Positions 25,270 through 37,014 of a stretch of 64,000 bases of DNA are shown here, one piece after another. Source of the stretch: Typhlomys cinereus. Taxonomy: Eukaryota > Chordata > Mammalia > Rodentia > Platacanthomyidae. The DNA is taken from contig JALPQD010000246.1 in assembly GCA_023101885.1 (NCBI GenBank), forward strand, positions 2,404,472 through 2,468,471, written 5' to 3'. The position numbers were made by a program, and so were the translations under genes. Position 1 is the first letter of the stretch. Each line of letters starts with the position of its first letter. The notes beneath the pieces were generated by a model. That model saw nothing but the letters and a program-made list of their open reading frames with translations. It ran no database searches and was not told where the DNA came from.

Positions 25270-25596
25270 AATGATTTATTCTTTTTTTTAAAGTTTTTTT
25301 ATTGTTTATTATTTATTCAATTGTGCGTGGATGCATGTATGTGCATGTATGTGTGTGTGTGTGTGTGTAGAACCACGGACGAATTCGGGAACCACCATGG
25401 ATGCCTCCACTTCCTCCTTGTTTACTCTGCCCCAGGATTCACAGGCTCCGCCCTACCAGGACCAGAAACGCAGGCCACCCCTGCTTCCACCTGGCGTCTA
25501 TATGTGGGGTCTAGGATCCGAACTCAGGACCTTCTGCCTGCAAGGCAGAGGCTTAACCCCTGAGCCACCTCTCCAGCCCAAATGATTTATTCTTTT
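25270..25596 (-). mobile_element. Young tRNA-headed SINE with CA tail and 16-bp target-site duplication
   Basis: The element at 25,286-25,580 reads on minus as gggctggagaggtggctcag, then a head with gaactcaggaccttctgcct on the + strand, a body containing gaattcgggaaccaccatgg, a (CA)n segment and a final A/T tail. Direct repeats of aatgatttattctttt (25,270-25,285 and 25,581-25,596) are identical. The site ends in TTTT/AC, as expected for L1 endonuclease. The perfect duplication and preserved CpGs indicate a recent insertion. Open frames inside it are not genes. Confidence 0.95.
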
Positions 25597-25877
25597 ACCA
25601 AAGCCAGAAGACGAAAAACAGAAGGGACACTGGATTCCCTCAGTGAGTTACACTTTTCCAATTCCTACAAGGAGAAAAGGAAGAACTATAACATTCCCAA
25701 GGGACAGGGGCATAGAAGTATATGGCATCCCTAGACTATCAGAAACCATCCCTGTTTTACCTCCCTGATTACAGCAGCTCTGTGCTTCTTCTCAATGATG
25801 AGGGTCTTAATTTAAACTCACTGGAAATACCCCTGGAGCTCCAATTGTAAGGCTGAAAGATTGAAGACTCAATAGAA
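25597..25877. other. Unique DNA
   Basis: Nothing recognisable. Confidence 0.3.
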
Positions 25878-26012
25878 ATTCCAATTCCATGGGATGCCTA
25901 AAAAGCAAATTGATTTGTGAAATAACCCTTAAATTTGTTGTTACCAGGTTTTGTAGTTAAAATTTTGGGGGAAGCATATCTAAACTTGTATAGTAGGTAA
26001 ATACCTAGCATG
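25878..26012 (+). repeat. First copy of a 135-bp local duplication
   Basis: The segment from attccaattccatgggatg to aatacctagcatg recurs at 26,440-26,569 in the same orientation with about ten percent differences and small indels. It does not resemble a known dispersed repeat, so it looks like a local duplication. Confidence 0.9.
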
Positions 26013-26439
26013 AAATAGAAACCATACAGAACTATTATACTCATTTTCATCAGCTATGACAACAGAATGCAAAGTGTAGCCTCAGCTACAATTTAAGCAT
26101 GATTGCACACAGCAATTTTATTTGGGTCACAATTGTTGAAAATTTCAAAGTGTAATTTCTAAGTGAGTCATGAGACAAATTACTTTGCATCCTTTGGGAC
26201 TAAGTTTCTTCTTCCATATGGTACATGTAACAACTTCTAACTTTCTTGGTCGATAGGTCGATATTAGATGCAAAGCAAGGTAGGTGACATATAAATTGCA
26301 GTCTGCACTTTGGTTTTTCTTTCAGTTTACTGAAAAGACTAGAGCTAGTTTTGCTACCTGCTTCAGAGTTATTGTGAGATAGAGACATGGTAAGTAGTGG
26401 GAACAGAAAATCATGACAGAACACACTGAGTGTCAGCAC

Positions 26440-26569
26440 ATTCCAATTCCATGGGATGCCTAGAAAGCAAATTGATTTGTGAAGTAACCCTTGAATTTGG
26501 AGTTACAGGGTTTTGTAGTTAAAAGTTTGGGGGAAGCATATCTAGTATGCTAAGTAAATACCTAGCATG
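26440..26569 (+). repeat. Second copy of the local duplication
   Basis: Copy of 25,878-26,012 displaced by about 560 bp. Shared blocks include ggttttgtagttaaaa and gggggaagcatatcta. It lacks several bases around 26,540 that are present in the first copy. Confidence 0.9.
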
Positions 26570-26705
26570 TTTATGTACCATGTGTTGAGTGAAATCTGAG
26601 TATGGGAAGGGCCCAAATAATCTGCCTATGGAGATGGGTGGTTAGACCACGGAATCTTGAGTCAGGTGACTGCCCAGGTCATTATAGTGACTTTTCAATG
26701 TGGTG

Positions 26706-27010
26706 AAACTTTATTTTTTAATTATTTTCATTCTTTTAGTGTTTCATCATATATCAACTATAGTGAATTTATGACATTTTCATGCCTTAAACCCCCAATC
26801 CCACTCCTCCCTCCTCTTCCCATTACACCTCTTCTTCCCTGCCAGACTCCCTCCTATTTGCATGTTACACATGTGGCCCACTGGGTTTCATGTGGGATGG
26901 CTTCGAATCATGTATCAGTGCATGGCACTCACTAATTCCATCGGAGTCTCTCTCCAGGAGATGTCGCTTCCTTCCTGTGTTTCAGATCATCAACTCAAGT
27001 GTGTTTGCCC
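26706..27010 (-). mobile_element. Possible L1 3' UTR remnant, minus strand
   Basis: A T-rich start is followed by a pyrimidine-rich block (26,795-26,850) and moderately GC sequence. This is the reversed layout of the G-rich L1 3' UTRs elsewhere in the window. No ORF2 remnant is attached. Confidence 0.35.
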
Positions 27011-27726
27011 CGCTGAGGATACATTCTTGAACTCAAGAAAGGAAAAGAGCAATTGTCAGGCATTTTCTTTATTGATCCAAGATGTTCCAGGCAATGTAGT
27101 AGTAGTATTCAGTATTCACAGAAGAATGCTACCCACTTGCGCCACGTACCCAGGAAAATAAATCTTAGTTAAAAATCTACATCCATTTTGTACTTTCTGA
27201 ATAATAACTAGTGAATTATTTTTATGGTTTTTTTTCTCTTACTTTGAAACCATGGGTTCTGGCTTTTATTTTCATCCCACACTTATTAATGAGACTATTG
27301 CTTATGAACTGTGGCTATTCTCTTCCTGAGACTGTTTCAGACTATCCACTTGGTGACTGTTGAAGCCACTAGTTTCTCTGTGATGACCAAGCCTTAAAGA
27401 ATTATTTGTCATGGCCAATGCTCTCTGGCGATAGAAGCTGAGATGCTTATAAACCTTGCTGTAACTCAGGTTCATGTGAGTTGTAGTCATAATTAGGAAA
27501 TGCTGGCTGGCTAAATTAGTACCAAACTCCCACAACAGGCAGCAGTCAATAACCCAGAAACCTGATGAGTTTAAAGGAGGCCAAGGAGAAAATTAATTAC
27601 ATGTCTTTCTAGACAAAAGGAGAAAGCAGTTTTACTTCACAAAACCAAAAGAAAAAAAAAGTCTTATTAAAGGATGTGTAAGATAAATAAATTTAAGGGG
27701 TCATCAGATTAACTAATTTTTGTTTT
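27011..27726. other. No recognised gene or repeat
   Basis: A/T-rich sequence with short frames only. Confidence 0.35.
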
Positions 27727-28035
27727 CTTAACATTCCTTTTTTTAATTATTTTTATTCAATTGTGTGTGTGCGTGTGTGTATGTATGTGTGTGTGTGTGT
27801 GTGCGTAAAACCACAGGCGAATTCGGGAACCACCATGGATGCCTCCACCTCCTCCTTGTTTACTCTGCCCCGGGATTCACAGGCTCTGCCCTACCAGGAC
27901 CAGAAACGCAGGCCGCCCTCGTTTCCGCCTGGCATCTATATGTGGGGTCTAGGATCTGAACTCAGGACCTTCCACCTGCAAGGCAGAAGCTTAACCCCTG
28001 AGCCACCTCTCCAGCCCCCTGCTTAATATTCCTTT
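27727..28035 (-). mobile_element. Young tRNA-headed SINE with CA tail
   Basis: Element 27,741-28,021 is very similar to the copies at 25,286 and 63,277, including gaattcgggaaccaccatgg and ggggtctaggatctgaactc. Flanks cttaacattccttt (27,727-27,740) and cttaatattccttt (28,022-28,035) are a 14-bp duplication with one mismatch. Confidence 0.93.
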
Positions 28036-28571
28036 AGACTATGAGATTCTCTTTGTTTACCCAGTTTCTGGTACATGATGGTTTCAAGAGAATGTAAAGA
28101 AATGAGTGACTTCACATCTTTAATTGCAAAATAATTTCTGAGTTTTAAATAAGCAATATGTCCATCTTCAGCCAGCTTAAAGGCATATCAATGCACATGA
28201 GTGGAAACTCTAAGTGTAGCAGCTCCTTTAGGGCAAAAATCTCAATGTTTTTCCTGTGCTAAATGTTTGGGCCACACAGAAATCAATACCGCAGAAACTT
28301 TGACTTCAAAAAGAAGATGACGAATCTCTTTTTTCCTCACAGTTAGGAAAAGAACAAAGGTTAATTAATTTCACTGTTTAAAAATTTCATCAAACTTGTA
28401 GAATAGGACTTCAAGATAAAACAAAGGACTTTAGTTTGGCTTGAATTCTAAGTAAACAATAAACAATGAGTACTGTGTTTAAGGAAAGTAGATACCATGA
28501 AGTATTGGGGGCATACACTTATCCTAAATATGGTATTGTGGCTTACCTGAAATTCAAGTGAAGTAGGTATC

Positions 28572-28576
<5 letters not shown>
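28036..28576. other. No recognised gene or repeat
   Basis: A/T-rich unique-looking DNA. Confidence 0.35.

Positions 28577-28623
<47 letters not shown>
28577..28623. repeat. (TG)n microsatellite
   Basis: An uninterrupted TG run of about 23 units, not attached to a recognisable SINE head. Confidence 0.95.
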
Positions 28624-28625
<2 letters not shown>

Positions 28626-29089
28626 TATATCTGGAAAGACTTTTAGAACATGTTTTTTTCCTATGGGGCTGTTCAAACTGGTTTTCTCTTATGAGTCTCT
28701 CACACAGTGGAATTGGTACAAGTTGTAAAGACTTGAGTGGCGGATATTATGTAGGAGCTCAGGAAAGTGTCAGGAGAGACATCAAGGCCTCTCAACAACA
28801 GTGATACTTAGCTACAAGACTTATTCCTTCCACGTGTGCACACAGAAGTATTTCCTCATTAGTCTGCCAGTGAGAAGGTTTGCACTGTGTTTCAGACCTC
28901 AGACTCCATAGAGAAGTGGGCAGATCTGCATCCCAAGAGACCAGGGGCTCTGGAAAATTTTTCATGCTCGGTTTCTTTGTGTGACAAGTGAGGACAAGTG
29001 GAAAGATGGCCACTGAATTATTTGGAAGAGTAAAGGAAGTGCATGTAGGAGGAGAGGGATAGATGAGGAGAAGAAGGGGAATTCTCTCC
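28624..29089. other. No recognised gene or repeat
   Basis: Unique-looking DNA, short frames only. Confidence 0.35.
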
Positions 29090-29232
29090 CAAATATTATG
29101 TGTATGTGTATGATGTATAGGCAGAAGGCAGAAAGCAACTTTGTGGAGTCAATTCTTCCCATCCACCTTTCTGTCACTTCTAGGATTGTAACTCCAGTTG
29201 CCAAGCTAGCTAGGGCCGTCTCACTGGCCCTA
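29090..29232 (-). mobile_element. B3-like SINE, minus strand
   Basis: gcagaaagcaactttgtgga followed by tcaattcttcccatccacct, tgtaactccagttgccaagc and ggccgtctcactggccctag is the reversed B3 order (body, box-B region, head). It is moderately diverged. Confidence 0.7.
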
Positions 29233-29869
29233 GACATCAGGAACTTTTAATTAACCACAGACCTTCTGCATGGAAGAAGCCTCGTGAGTTAAAACCTGAG
29301 CTGCGAGTCTTCCCGCTCATATCACGACTATAATGACGTCCTGCTGCGAGAGCCTGCGGGGTGTTGGTGGTAATGCTGACTCACTGCATACAGTATGATA
29401 TGTGATTGTATACAACACATAAGAATAAAATAGTACAGTGCCTGGCTTGTGTATTTAATACATTTCTCATCATCGTTTTACAGTGTATTCATCCTTTACA
29501 AAACGTTTTAATGCCCCAGTGTACCATGCTCTGCCAGCAACTTTGTCTCTTGTCCCCTACGTTTCTTGAGCATCATAAGACCAGATCAGGTGCTTGGCCA
29601 CTTTCCATTGGGGTCTATGTACATACACATGGCAATGAACCTGACCAACAATATACCGTTTTCAAAGCATTCCCCATCATAAGGTAACCCACAATAGTAA
29701 CACCATAAAGCCAAGGTGTATGGTAATACTATTTCCTATGCCAGTTTTCTTCAATTGAGTTCCCAAGAGTACTGATGGGAATGCATGGGGAGCAAAGGGT
29801 GTCTCCTATGTTTAGAGGATTGTCCAGATTCTGGTCAACCTTAGCCTTGGATTTGGTTGCAGCCACTAG
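29233..29869. other. No recognised gene or repeat
   Basis: Unique-looking DNA with one 93-codon frame (29,406-29,687, plus) lacking any recognisable domain. Confidence 0.35.
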
Positions 29870-30027
29870 GCACCACTTCTGAAGCATTAATAACACTGGA
29901 TCTCGATGCTCCATGCCTTTCTGACTTTTTCATTACAGTTAGAAGCAAACACTGTTTCTGAGATATAAATAATACTGGATCTTGGTCCCCATACCTGTCT
30001 GATTTTTTTCATGTATAGTAAGGAGCC
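29870..30027 (+). repeat. 79-bp tandem duplication (two units)
   Basis: aataacactggatctcgatg at 29,889 pairs with aataatactggatcttggtc at 29,968, an offset of 79 bp. The following tgcctttctgactttttcat pairs with acctgtctgatttttttcat. The units differ at several positions, so the duplication is not recent. Confidence 0.75.
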
Positions 30028-31839
30028 AAAAGACTTCCATTCTCATTTTGAGGCTTTATTTATTTTTCATAAAGTTGTAAATCCTTAGATTCTAGTTCCA
30101 AGCTTTGCTGCATAAAACCCAATTCAACAGTCCAGTAGCTTGTGCTGTTAGAAGGTGATGCTTAATAGAAAATTTAAGATCCTGGTTTTCTTCTTATTTT
30201 AGATTACACAGAGAAATGGAGTCAGGGGTTGGGAGAGAATCAAAGAATATGAGATTTATATGCCTTAATTGCTTGGTTGGTGGTTTTTACGTGACCCGAT
30301 TCCTAACCCGAGGGGGAACAAGTCTTGAGACTTGGTGAGTTCTAATTAAAGTAAAGCAGGGTGTCTTACTGATACTAAGTCCGGGATCAACTTATGATCT
30401 TCAGTTTGCTGATATTTGTGGCTCCAACCCACATGCCACAAATTCAAAACAGAGTTAGGCACAAGCCCAAGGTGGGCTACTTGCTTGTTCTGGCACCTGC
30501 TGTTCCAAGACTAGCCCTGCGTGACAGGAGCAAAGGTCATGGGGATTGTAATTTGAGGAACAGTGGTATGAGTATCCAGTGAAGGTTGCTGAGGCCACCT
30601 CTCTGTCACGCCCCCCCAAACCCCACTGTTAGTGTTCTCACAAAAATACTTCTGGCTGGATCACTTATCTTGCTTCATTTGGATACCAAAGTGAATTTGA
30701 TAGGGAAAAAAAAAAAAAACTTCAGTCAAGACTTTTAAGTTATGCTACTGTGATTAGGTCCATGGACTCAACTTGAGCCTGTGACAGGAGAATGTGGATA
30801 GGACAAGCCACTTAAAACAGGGGACTGGATGTCGGGTATATTTGATTGGAGAAAGGGGCTCATGTCAAGTCTGACGCAGACAGTGAGAATGATTCATGTT
30901 ATTGCAAAATCCTTTTACTTGGCTACTGAATTGTTCAACACAGGATGTCAATATGACCTGCTGGATATATCTCTTCACACTGAAGAACAGATGGAAAGAG
31001 ATAGTTCCTCCTTCATTTGCCCCTCAATGCAGAGGCCAGGGTAACATATTGGAGATTGTTGTAGAATCCTTGTCAAGCCAAGTTGCTCAGTCTGGAACTT
31101 GCCTAAACAGGGAAAAGCACAGACTTTTAAGATATAGTTTGTAACCGGATGGCAGTAATATAAATATTTTAAAGGACTGCTTACACCACCCTTACCTGTT
31201 GACTATCTATACTATTCATAACAGGTACCCCAGAGATTTCAAATTTCACCCTGAAATCTCATCCTGGGAGCAAAATATCTGGTGACAGCCTGACAGGAAG
31301 GGATTTCACAGAATGATGAACATTTGTCAGCATCAGATCATCTCCCAGGAGAGTCTGCAGCTGAGAAGACCACGGGCAGAACCACGTCTTGGCCAGAACT
31401 GCTTAGCTATTCATAGGGCTCGTGCGCTCCAAAGCCCAAACTCACATCTGGAATGCAGATGGGCTTGGGGAAGGACTAGATCCCTCTTCCCAACATGGCC
31501 ACATTCAATAAATCTCCTTTTTCTGCTTTGCACTGTTATCTTGATTTCTTTTAGTTGTTTTATGGACTACAGTTGACCAAACTAAGCATAGTTCATTCCC
31601 CCAGGTTCAGTTACACTTTTGTCCCAGAATCAAAATCTGGTCTTTAGTGTTTGATAACCTGTGAACTTATCAGGTACAAGATGTGAGTCTTTCATTCACT
31701 GTGCATTGAAATGTTTTGTGTGCATACTTAAAAACCAAATTCATTCCTTTGCATGTTTCATAAATGTTTTTTGTTTGAAAGAATAGTATTTTCCTTCTTT
31801 TGTCCTCTGAGTGAAATGCTTGAATTTTCTTGAGTATAT
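30028..31839. other. No recognised gene or repeat
   Basis: Unique-looking sequence. Frames of 60-87 codons at 30,394, 30,829, 30,896 and 31,313 are isolated, in different phases and without domains. A poly-A run lies at 30,706-30,718. Confidence 0.35.
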
Positions 31840-32232
31840 ATACTTAGGCTTATTTCAAGGGTTTGTGTTCAGTTCTGTTGTTCCGCATCTACTTTTTATT
31901 AGTACTGTGATGTCTGTTGTCTATAACTTTGAAGTATAGTTTAATGCTAGAAATTATGATGCTTCTGCTTTATTTTCCCTTCCTTGGGGACATCTTCCCA
32001 TTCTTGGGGACATCTGTGGCTTCATACAATTTTTTAATATTTTTTTCTATTTCTGTGAAAACTGTTACTGGATTTTGTCAGGAGTTCTACTGACTCTTCG
32101 TGTTGCTTTGATTACTATAGACAATACAATAATATTAAGCATTCCATTCTTTGAATGCAAAATACCTTTGAGTTCATCCATGGCTTTTGCCAATTCTTTC
32201 ATTAGTGTCTTACAGTTTTGAGTGTAGTGAAA
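31840..32232 (-). mobile_element. Ancient L1 ORF2 fragment, minus strand
   Basis: The + strand carries reversed L1 ORF2 text, for example cagttctgttgttccgc, ataactttgaagtatagttt, tttctatttctgtgaaaact and gccaattctttcattagtgt. These correspond to the region downstream of the reverse-transcriptase core. It is highly diverged and full of stops. Confidence 0.75.
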
Positions 32233-32432
32233 ATTAAAAATATTAAGAAAGGGAAGTTCTGGATGACATGAGTTCATTGCCAAATTTTATAAACATTAAA
32301 GAAGAATTCATACTAATTCCTCTTAGATTTTCTCACATATTAGAGAATACAAGACGTACTTTAATATTTTATGAGCTCAGCATCACCCTGTAGTCAGACA
32401 AAGAAAACAAAAAAGATAAAAAAGGTACCATC
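32233..32432 (+). mobile_element. Ancient L1 ORF2 fragment, plus strand (inverted relative to its neighbour)
   Basis: tgccaaattttataaacatt, gaagaattcatactaattcc and agctcagcatcaccctg match the upstream finger region of L1 ORF2 (the stretch reading FYKTxKEExIPIL in typical L1s) on the plus strand. Lying directly next to the minus-strand downstream fragment, it suggests a 5'-inverted (twin-primed) L1 insertion. Confidence 0.65.
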
Positions 32433-32566
32433 TAGTGCCTGGACCCCACAGCTCAGGTGAGGTTGCCCCTCAGCCTGACTGTCCATAGATGAAGTTCCAA
32501 ACTCAGCTTATCACTGCTTTGCCCTGTCCAGTGCACAGGCAACCTAGTTCCCCCACTCCCAGCTAA

Positions 32567-32676
<110 letters not shown>

Positions 32677-33089
32677 AGGAAATAAATCCAGGTAGAAGAT
32701 ACCATATAACACCAAACTATAGGAATAAAGAGAGAAAGGCTTCCAGAAGACAGCATAATAGTCATTTTAGAAAACTCATCTGAGAAATATTAGCATGCTC
32801 CTACAACCAGAGAATATTGGAATCACTGCCTTTGGTTTCAAGCGAATGTACAAACATTTGATAAGTAACACAAAGCAAAAACAGACACTACAAGCATGTC
32901 TACATGCTGAAAAATAGCATTCCAGATAGAAGACAACCATCCCACCAAAGAATCAGTACCCAGCGACTTTAGATAGAACTTCAATCAACATCTACTCATT
33001 CTAAAAGCAGAATACACAAATTGAAATCCTAACTCAGGCCATAGACACTAGGAAAATAACAATATAAATCAAAGAAAATAAGCAACAAC

Positions 33090-33840
33090 CTAGTTCCAGA
33101 TGCCAACATCACACAGGAAAAAATATAAAAAACACAAGAAGCCCAGAAAACATGATTCCTCCCAAGATCACCAATCCCAAGAACTCAGCTTCCACAGAGG
33201 ACAGCCCATTGGGAGGTATCCAAGAGAAAATAATCAGGACGATGAATTTCAAAGATCAATTGTAAATATGTTCAAACAGCTCCAAGAAAACATAAACAAA
33301 CGCCTAAACAAATTTGAAGAAGAACAAAACAAACTCAGGAAAGAAAACTAAGAAAACACAAATAAGACACAATTAAAGTGAAAGTAGAGAACCTGAAAAC
33401 AGAACTAGAATCACTGAAGAAAACCCAAAGTCATCTCCAAATAAGTGTGGAAACACTGCAACAAGTACAGACTAAAATAACACCAGAACTAAAAAATGTA
33501 AGTAATATAAGAAAGCCAATAAAGAGTCTCAAAAATAGAGCTGATTATGTAGAAGAGCAAGTTTCAGAATTGGAAGAAAAGATGGAAGAGGTTGATGATC
33601 AATCAGAGAAACTGACGAATTAAAAAACACACTTGAACAGAATGTATAGAAACTCTGGAATACCATCAAAAAGACCCAACATATAGATCATGGGTATCCT
33701 AGAAGCAGACACACAAAAGGAAGAGCCATAATCCATAATTAATGAAATAACAGAGGAAATTTTCCTTGTCTTCAGAAAAGAGATACCAATCTTGATTCAA
33801 GAAGCACACAGAACACCAAATACATAGGACAGAAAAAAAA
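33090..33840 (+). pseudogene. Broken L1 ORF1 (RNA-binding coiled-coil protein) remnant
   Basis: Two open frames (33,100-33,351 and 33,378-33,623) together spell a basic, then Glu/Lys/Gln-rich heptad-like region typical of the L1 ORF1 coiled coil. They are separated by a stop and a frameshift. Farther on, gggtatcctagaagcagaca and gaaattttccttgtcttcag correspond to the start of the ORF1 RNA-binding part. ORF2 does not follow. The block is an older lineage than the two L1s at 43-58 kb. Confidence 0.8.
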
Positions 33841-33949
33841 GAAATACCCCAGAGCATATGATAAGCTGCACACCCTTCTGAGACTCATGAGGACTAACGC
33901 TGAGGGTATGTCCACTGATCTAGGATGCTTGCTGGCACATGAGTCAGGG

Positions 33950-34170
33950 CAGGCAGAAGTTGTCACAAGCTGGTTGAAATGGTGAGATGCATCAAGGAAA
34001 AGATTTGAAAATAGGAGATTCTGGCAAGAGAGATGAAGGGTTATAAAGGTAAAAGGAGGGGAGATAGGTTTGGGAACTAAGGGTTGAAAATATTATAAAG
34101 TCACTATATTTGTGTATGCAACATTAAAAAATAAAATAAAATAATAAATTTTAAAAAGAAAGAAAAAAGA
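33950..34170 (+). mobile_element. Probable L1 3' UTR end joined to the ORF1 remnant
   Basis: A purine-rich stretch (34,020-34,080) followed by an A-rich tail (aataaaataaaataataaat) looks like an L1 3' end on the same strand as the ORF1 remnant just upstream. If they belong together, ORF2 has been lost by internal deletion. Confidence 0.4.
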
Positions 34171-35654
34171 AACACATGTGCCAAAAAATTTTGCAAAAGG
34201 AATTTATCAACACACCACTAAGTTTATATGCCATGAATAACTATCCTCTAACTCTGACATGTAGCATTGTTTGAAATATACAAATTAATAAGCATGACAA
34301 ACCTCATTAATAAAATGAAAGACTGAACTCCATGACAAGGACCCAGAAACGATTTGCAAAATTTTATTCTTGACAGTATAATATCAAAAGCATTTCATGT
34401 TATCATTAACTACTAATTGATTGTTTTATTACCCCTTAATACCTCTAGTTACAAAATTAAAATTGAGCATATGTATGGTATTAAAATTTAGCATAAGAAT
34501 ATATGTATGACATATATATGTGATATTGTATATGCAACTTTTTATTACTTGAGGAATCAGACACCCACTGAGGATCTGAGAATCTATCTCTCATGAATAA
34601 AGGGGGAAACTACATATTAGAAGGAGATTAAATTGGGTCATGCTGAGGTTTGTTATGTTTGAGTTTTTCCTTCATATTTCATTCTGTGACACTCTAGACA
34701 TTTTTATTTTATCCTAAATTGTATGTTAATTTCTTAGTTGCAAAGGATTGCTCTAATTTTAGATAACTATGGAATTGCTGAAGACATTAACTCAAACTGT
34801 TATGTGGAGTCTTTTAAAAGTTACTTCAGAAATAAGGGATAAGGGAGTGTTGTTTGAATTTTCCTGGGAGATATAAACACATGTATTCTCCCCAGATAGG
34901 GCACCAGAAAAGGACCAGAGGAGTTATTCCATCCGAGTGTAGCTTTGTGAGCTAATGAGCTTTAGTGTTGTTACACAGAGCAGTACGTGTGAAGTGTTAT
35001 GTATGGGAACATTTGCACAACACCAGCAGCCACATCACTGAAGTTGGAGCACACGTCCCCAGATCATTAACTGTTTATGTGCCTTCCTCTGAGAAGGGTG
35101 GACCCTTGTGCTCTTAGGGAGGTGCCTGGACAGTGTGTAGGGCGTCCCTTGGGCAATGCTCTGGGAGTCTCAGGAACACACCCACCTCCACGAGGAATGT
35201 CTCATGGGTTCATTCTATTGAGGGTTAATCAAATGGTTAATACCAGTTGTTCTGGCTTCAAGATGTCTCTGCCATGTGCAGGGCCATCACAAGAGACAGA
35301 GTCAGCTTCTCTTTCTGCAGGTAAAAGCCAGTCTAAGATCTAAACTGTAGCAAGAGAAGAAGGATTGCGGCATACAGTGACACAGTGCTGGACTCAAGGG
35401 AAGACTGCCAGTTCTCTTGCCTAGAGTCGCCTTCACACCGGTACATTCTAGAACATTCAAAACCCTAGTGGGTATGTTCTGAGCAAAGCCACTGGGCTGA
35501 AAAAACTTGTCCTTGAATATCTATGGCTTGCTTTTATTATTTTGCCATTTAAACATTTGAGTATTATACCTGTGTAGTTATTATATTTTAACGGTTGCTG
35601 CTTTTCTTAATATATCAACTCTTAAAAATACTGAACATCAAACTGCTCCGTAGG
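34171..35654. other. No recognised gene or repeat
   Basis: A/T-rich to 34,900, then more balanced. An 88-codon plus frame at 35,077-35,343 has no recognisable domain. Confidence 0.35.
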
Positions 35655-35985
35655 CAGCTGTTATGATACCTATAGAATGAGAACTTACAACCTTTGGGTC
35701 TAAAGCTGGATGAGGGAAGGGAAATGCACGTTATCAGTTGGGTATCCTGAAGAGAGGTAACTAGATATATCACAGAGGATGAGCCCCATAGGAGTAGACA
35801 GGTCAGAGTGAACTCTGGGTGGGGTTTATAGAAGCACACAGGCGGAAGAGCGGGAGGGAAGGGGAGAGAATGGTGAAGGGAGGAAGGGAATAGGAGGGAG
35901 AGGGGAGGGAAGGAAGCTAGGATGAATACTGAATAAGTTTATAAAAGCAGATAGATAGATAGATAGATAGATAGATAAATGAAAA
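35655..35985 (+). mobile_element. L1 3' UTR remnant ending in (GATA)n
   Basis: acctatagaatgagaactta, aacctttgggtctaaagctg, cctgaagagaggtaactaga and cagagtgaactctgggtg match the rodent Lx/L1 3' UTR order. A G-rich purine block (35,848-35,920) and a tail expanded into (GATA)n at 35,949-35,979 follow. It is related to 9,545-10,018. Confidence 0.65.
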
Positions 35986-36409
35986 TGGTAATGATTTAAT
36001 TTCAAGAAATCCTGAACATAAGACTTTATTATTGCACAACATACAGTATGTGGAATCTTGGAGCCACTAAAATTGCTAATTAGGAAAGTGAACAAAAGAT
36101 ATTCCATAATAATATTGACTCACAGCGACCTTATTCTTCACAGTTATGTAATTTTTCAAAACAAAAGATAAAATATTGTGAGAGAAGTAGTGACTGCTAT
36201 TGTGAGATATCATGGAGAGCAAACATTGAGTCAATCTACTCTCAAGAATATAGATGTCAATCAGACATCAGGCTCTGAACCCAAGTAGGGACTGAGGTGG
36301 CCAATGATATTTCTCATAAAGCTGCCATCATCTAATCAGGATGATGATTATAGGTATATAATCTATAGATACATATAGCTAAGGATAAGCCGACAGTCAT
36401 GAATCCAGT
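35986..36409. other. No recognised gene or repeat
   Basis: A/T-rich unique-looking DNA. Confidence 0.3.
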
Positions 36410-36748
36410 TGTCAAAGTAAGACATAGGTGTCAGTTTGATGATTTGAATGCTAGAACTTTTGAGGTATTTGAAAAGAATTAATAGAGTTAAGTCCTGAGC
36501 AAGCCTGCAGAAGATTGTCTGATGTGGGGAGGGGGAGACCCAGGCTATGGTAAGTGGGTGAGTGATATGCAGGTGAATAAATTTAGGGAGCAGGTTAAAT
36601 AGTTTGGCATGCTTCAACATACTTAGATAGACATAATATCTGGCATCGCAGGTTTGTCCGTCTCTCCTAAGTCCTGTGGCCACTTGTATTGTTGTGAATT
36701 CTCCTCCCAAAGCTGGATGACAAGCTGTGACAGGACGGTTATAAAGTA
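36410..36748 (+). mobile_element. Diverged copy of the ~410-bp TG...CA repeat
   Basis: Starts tgtcaaagtaagacataggt, and aattaatagagttaagtcct and gtttgtccgtctctcctaag align with the better copies at 50,725-51,132 and 59,919-60,337. The 3' quarter after agctggatgacaagctgt is degraded. No coding capacity. Confidence 0.75.
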
Positions 36749-37014
36749 AGTAAATGAAAATTCTTTTAAAAAACAAGTAAAATAAATATCTCATAAGCCA
36801 AAATAAAATTCCATAAACTGTTTTATCACAAATTGATCAGCAACATGCAAAGTAATTACGACACAAGGCAGGAAAAGATGTCCCATATATAGAAACTACA
36901 CGTAGGTTAACATTCCAAGGATGTGTGACTGAAAGTGTATGTAGGAGCCAAGATGAAAAGGGACTTTACATGCAGCCAGTATTCACGCGGAATACTGCTG
37001 AGGTCTGAGTGAGA

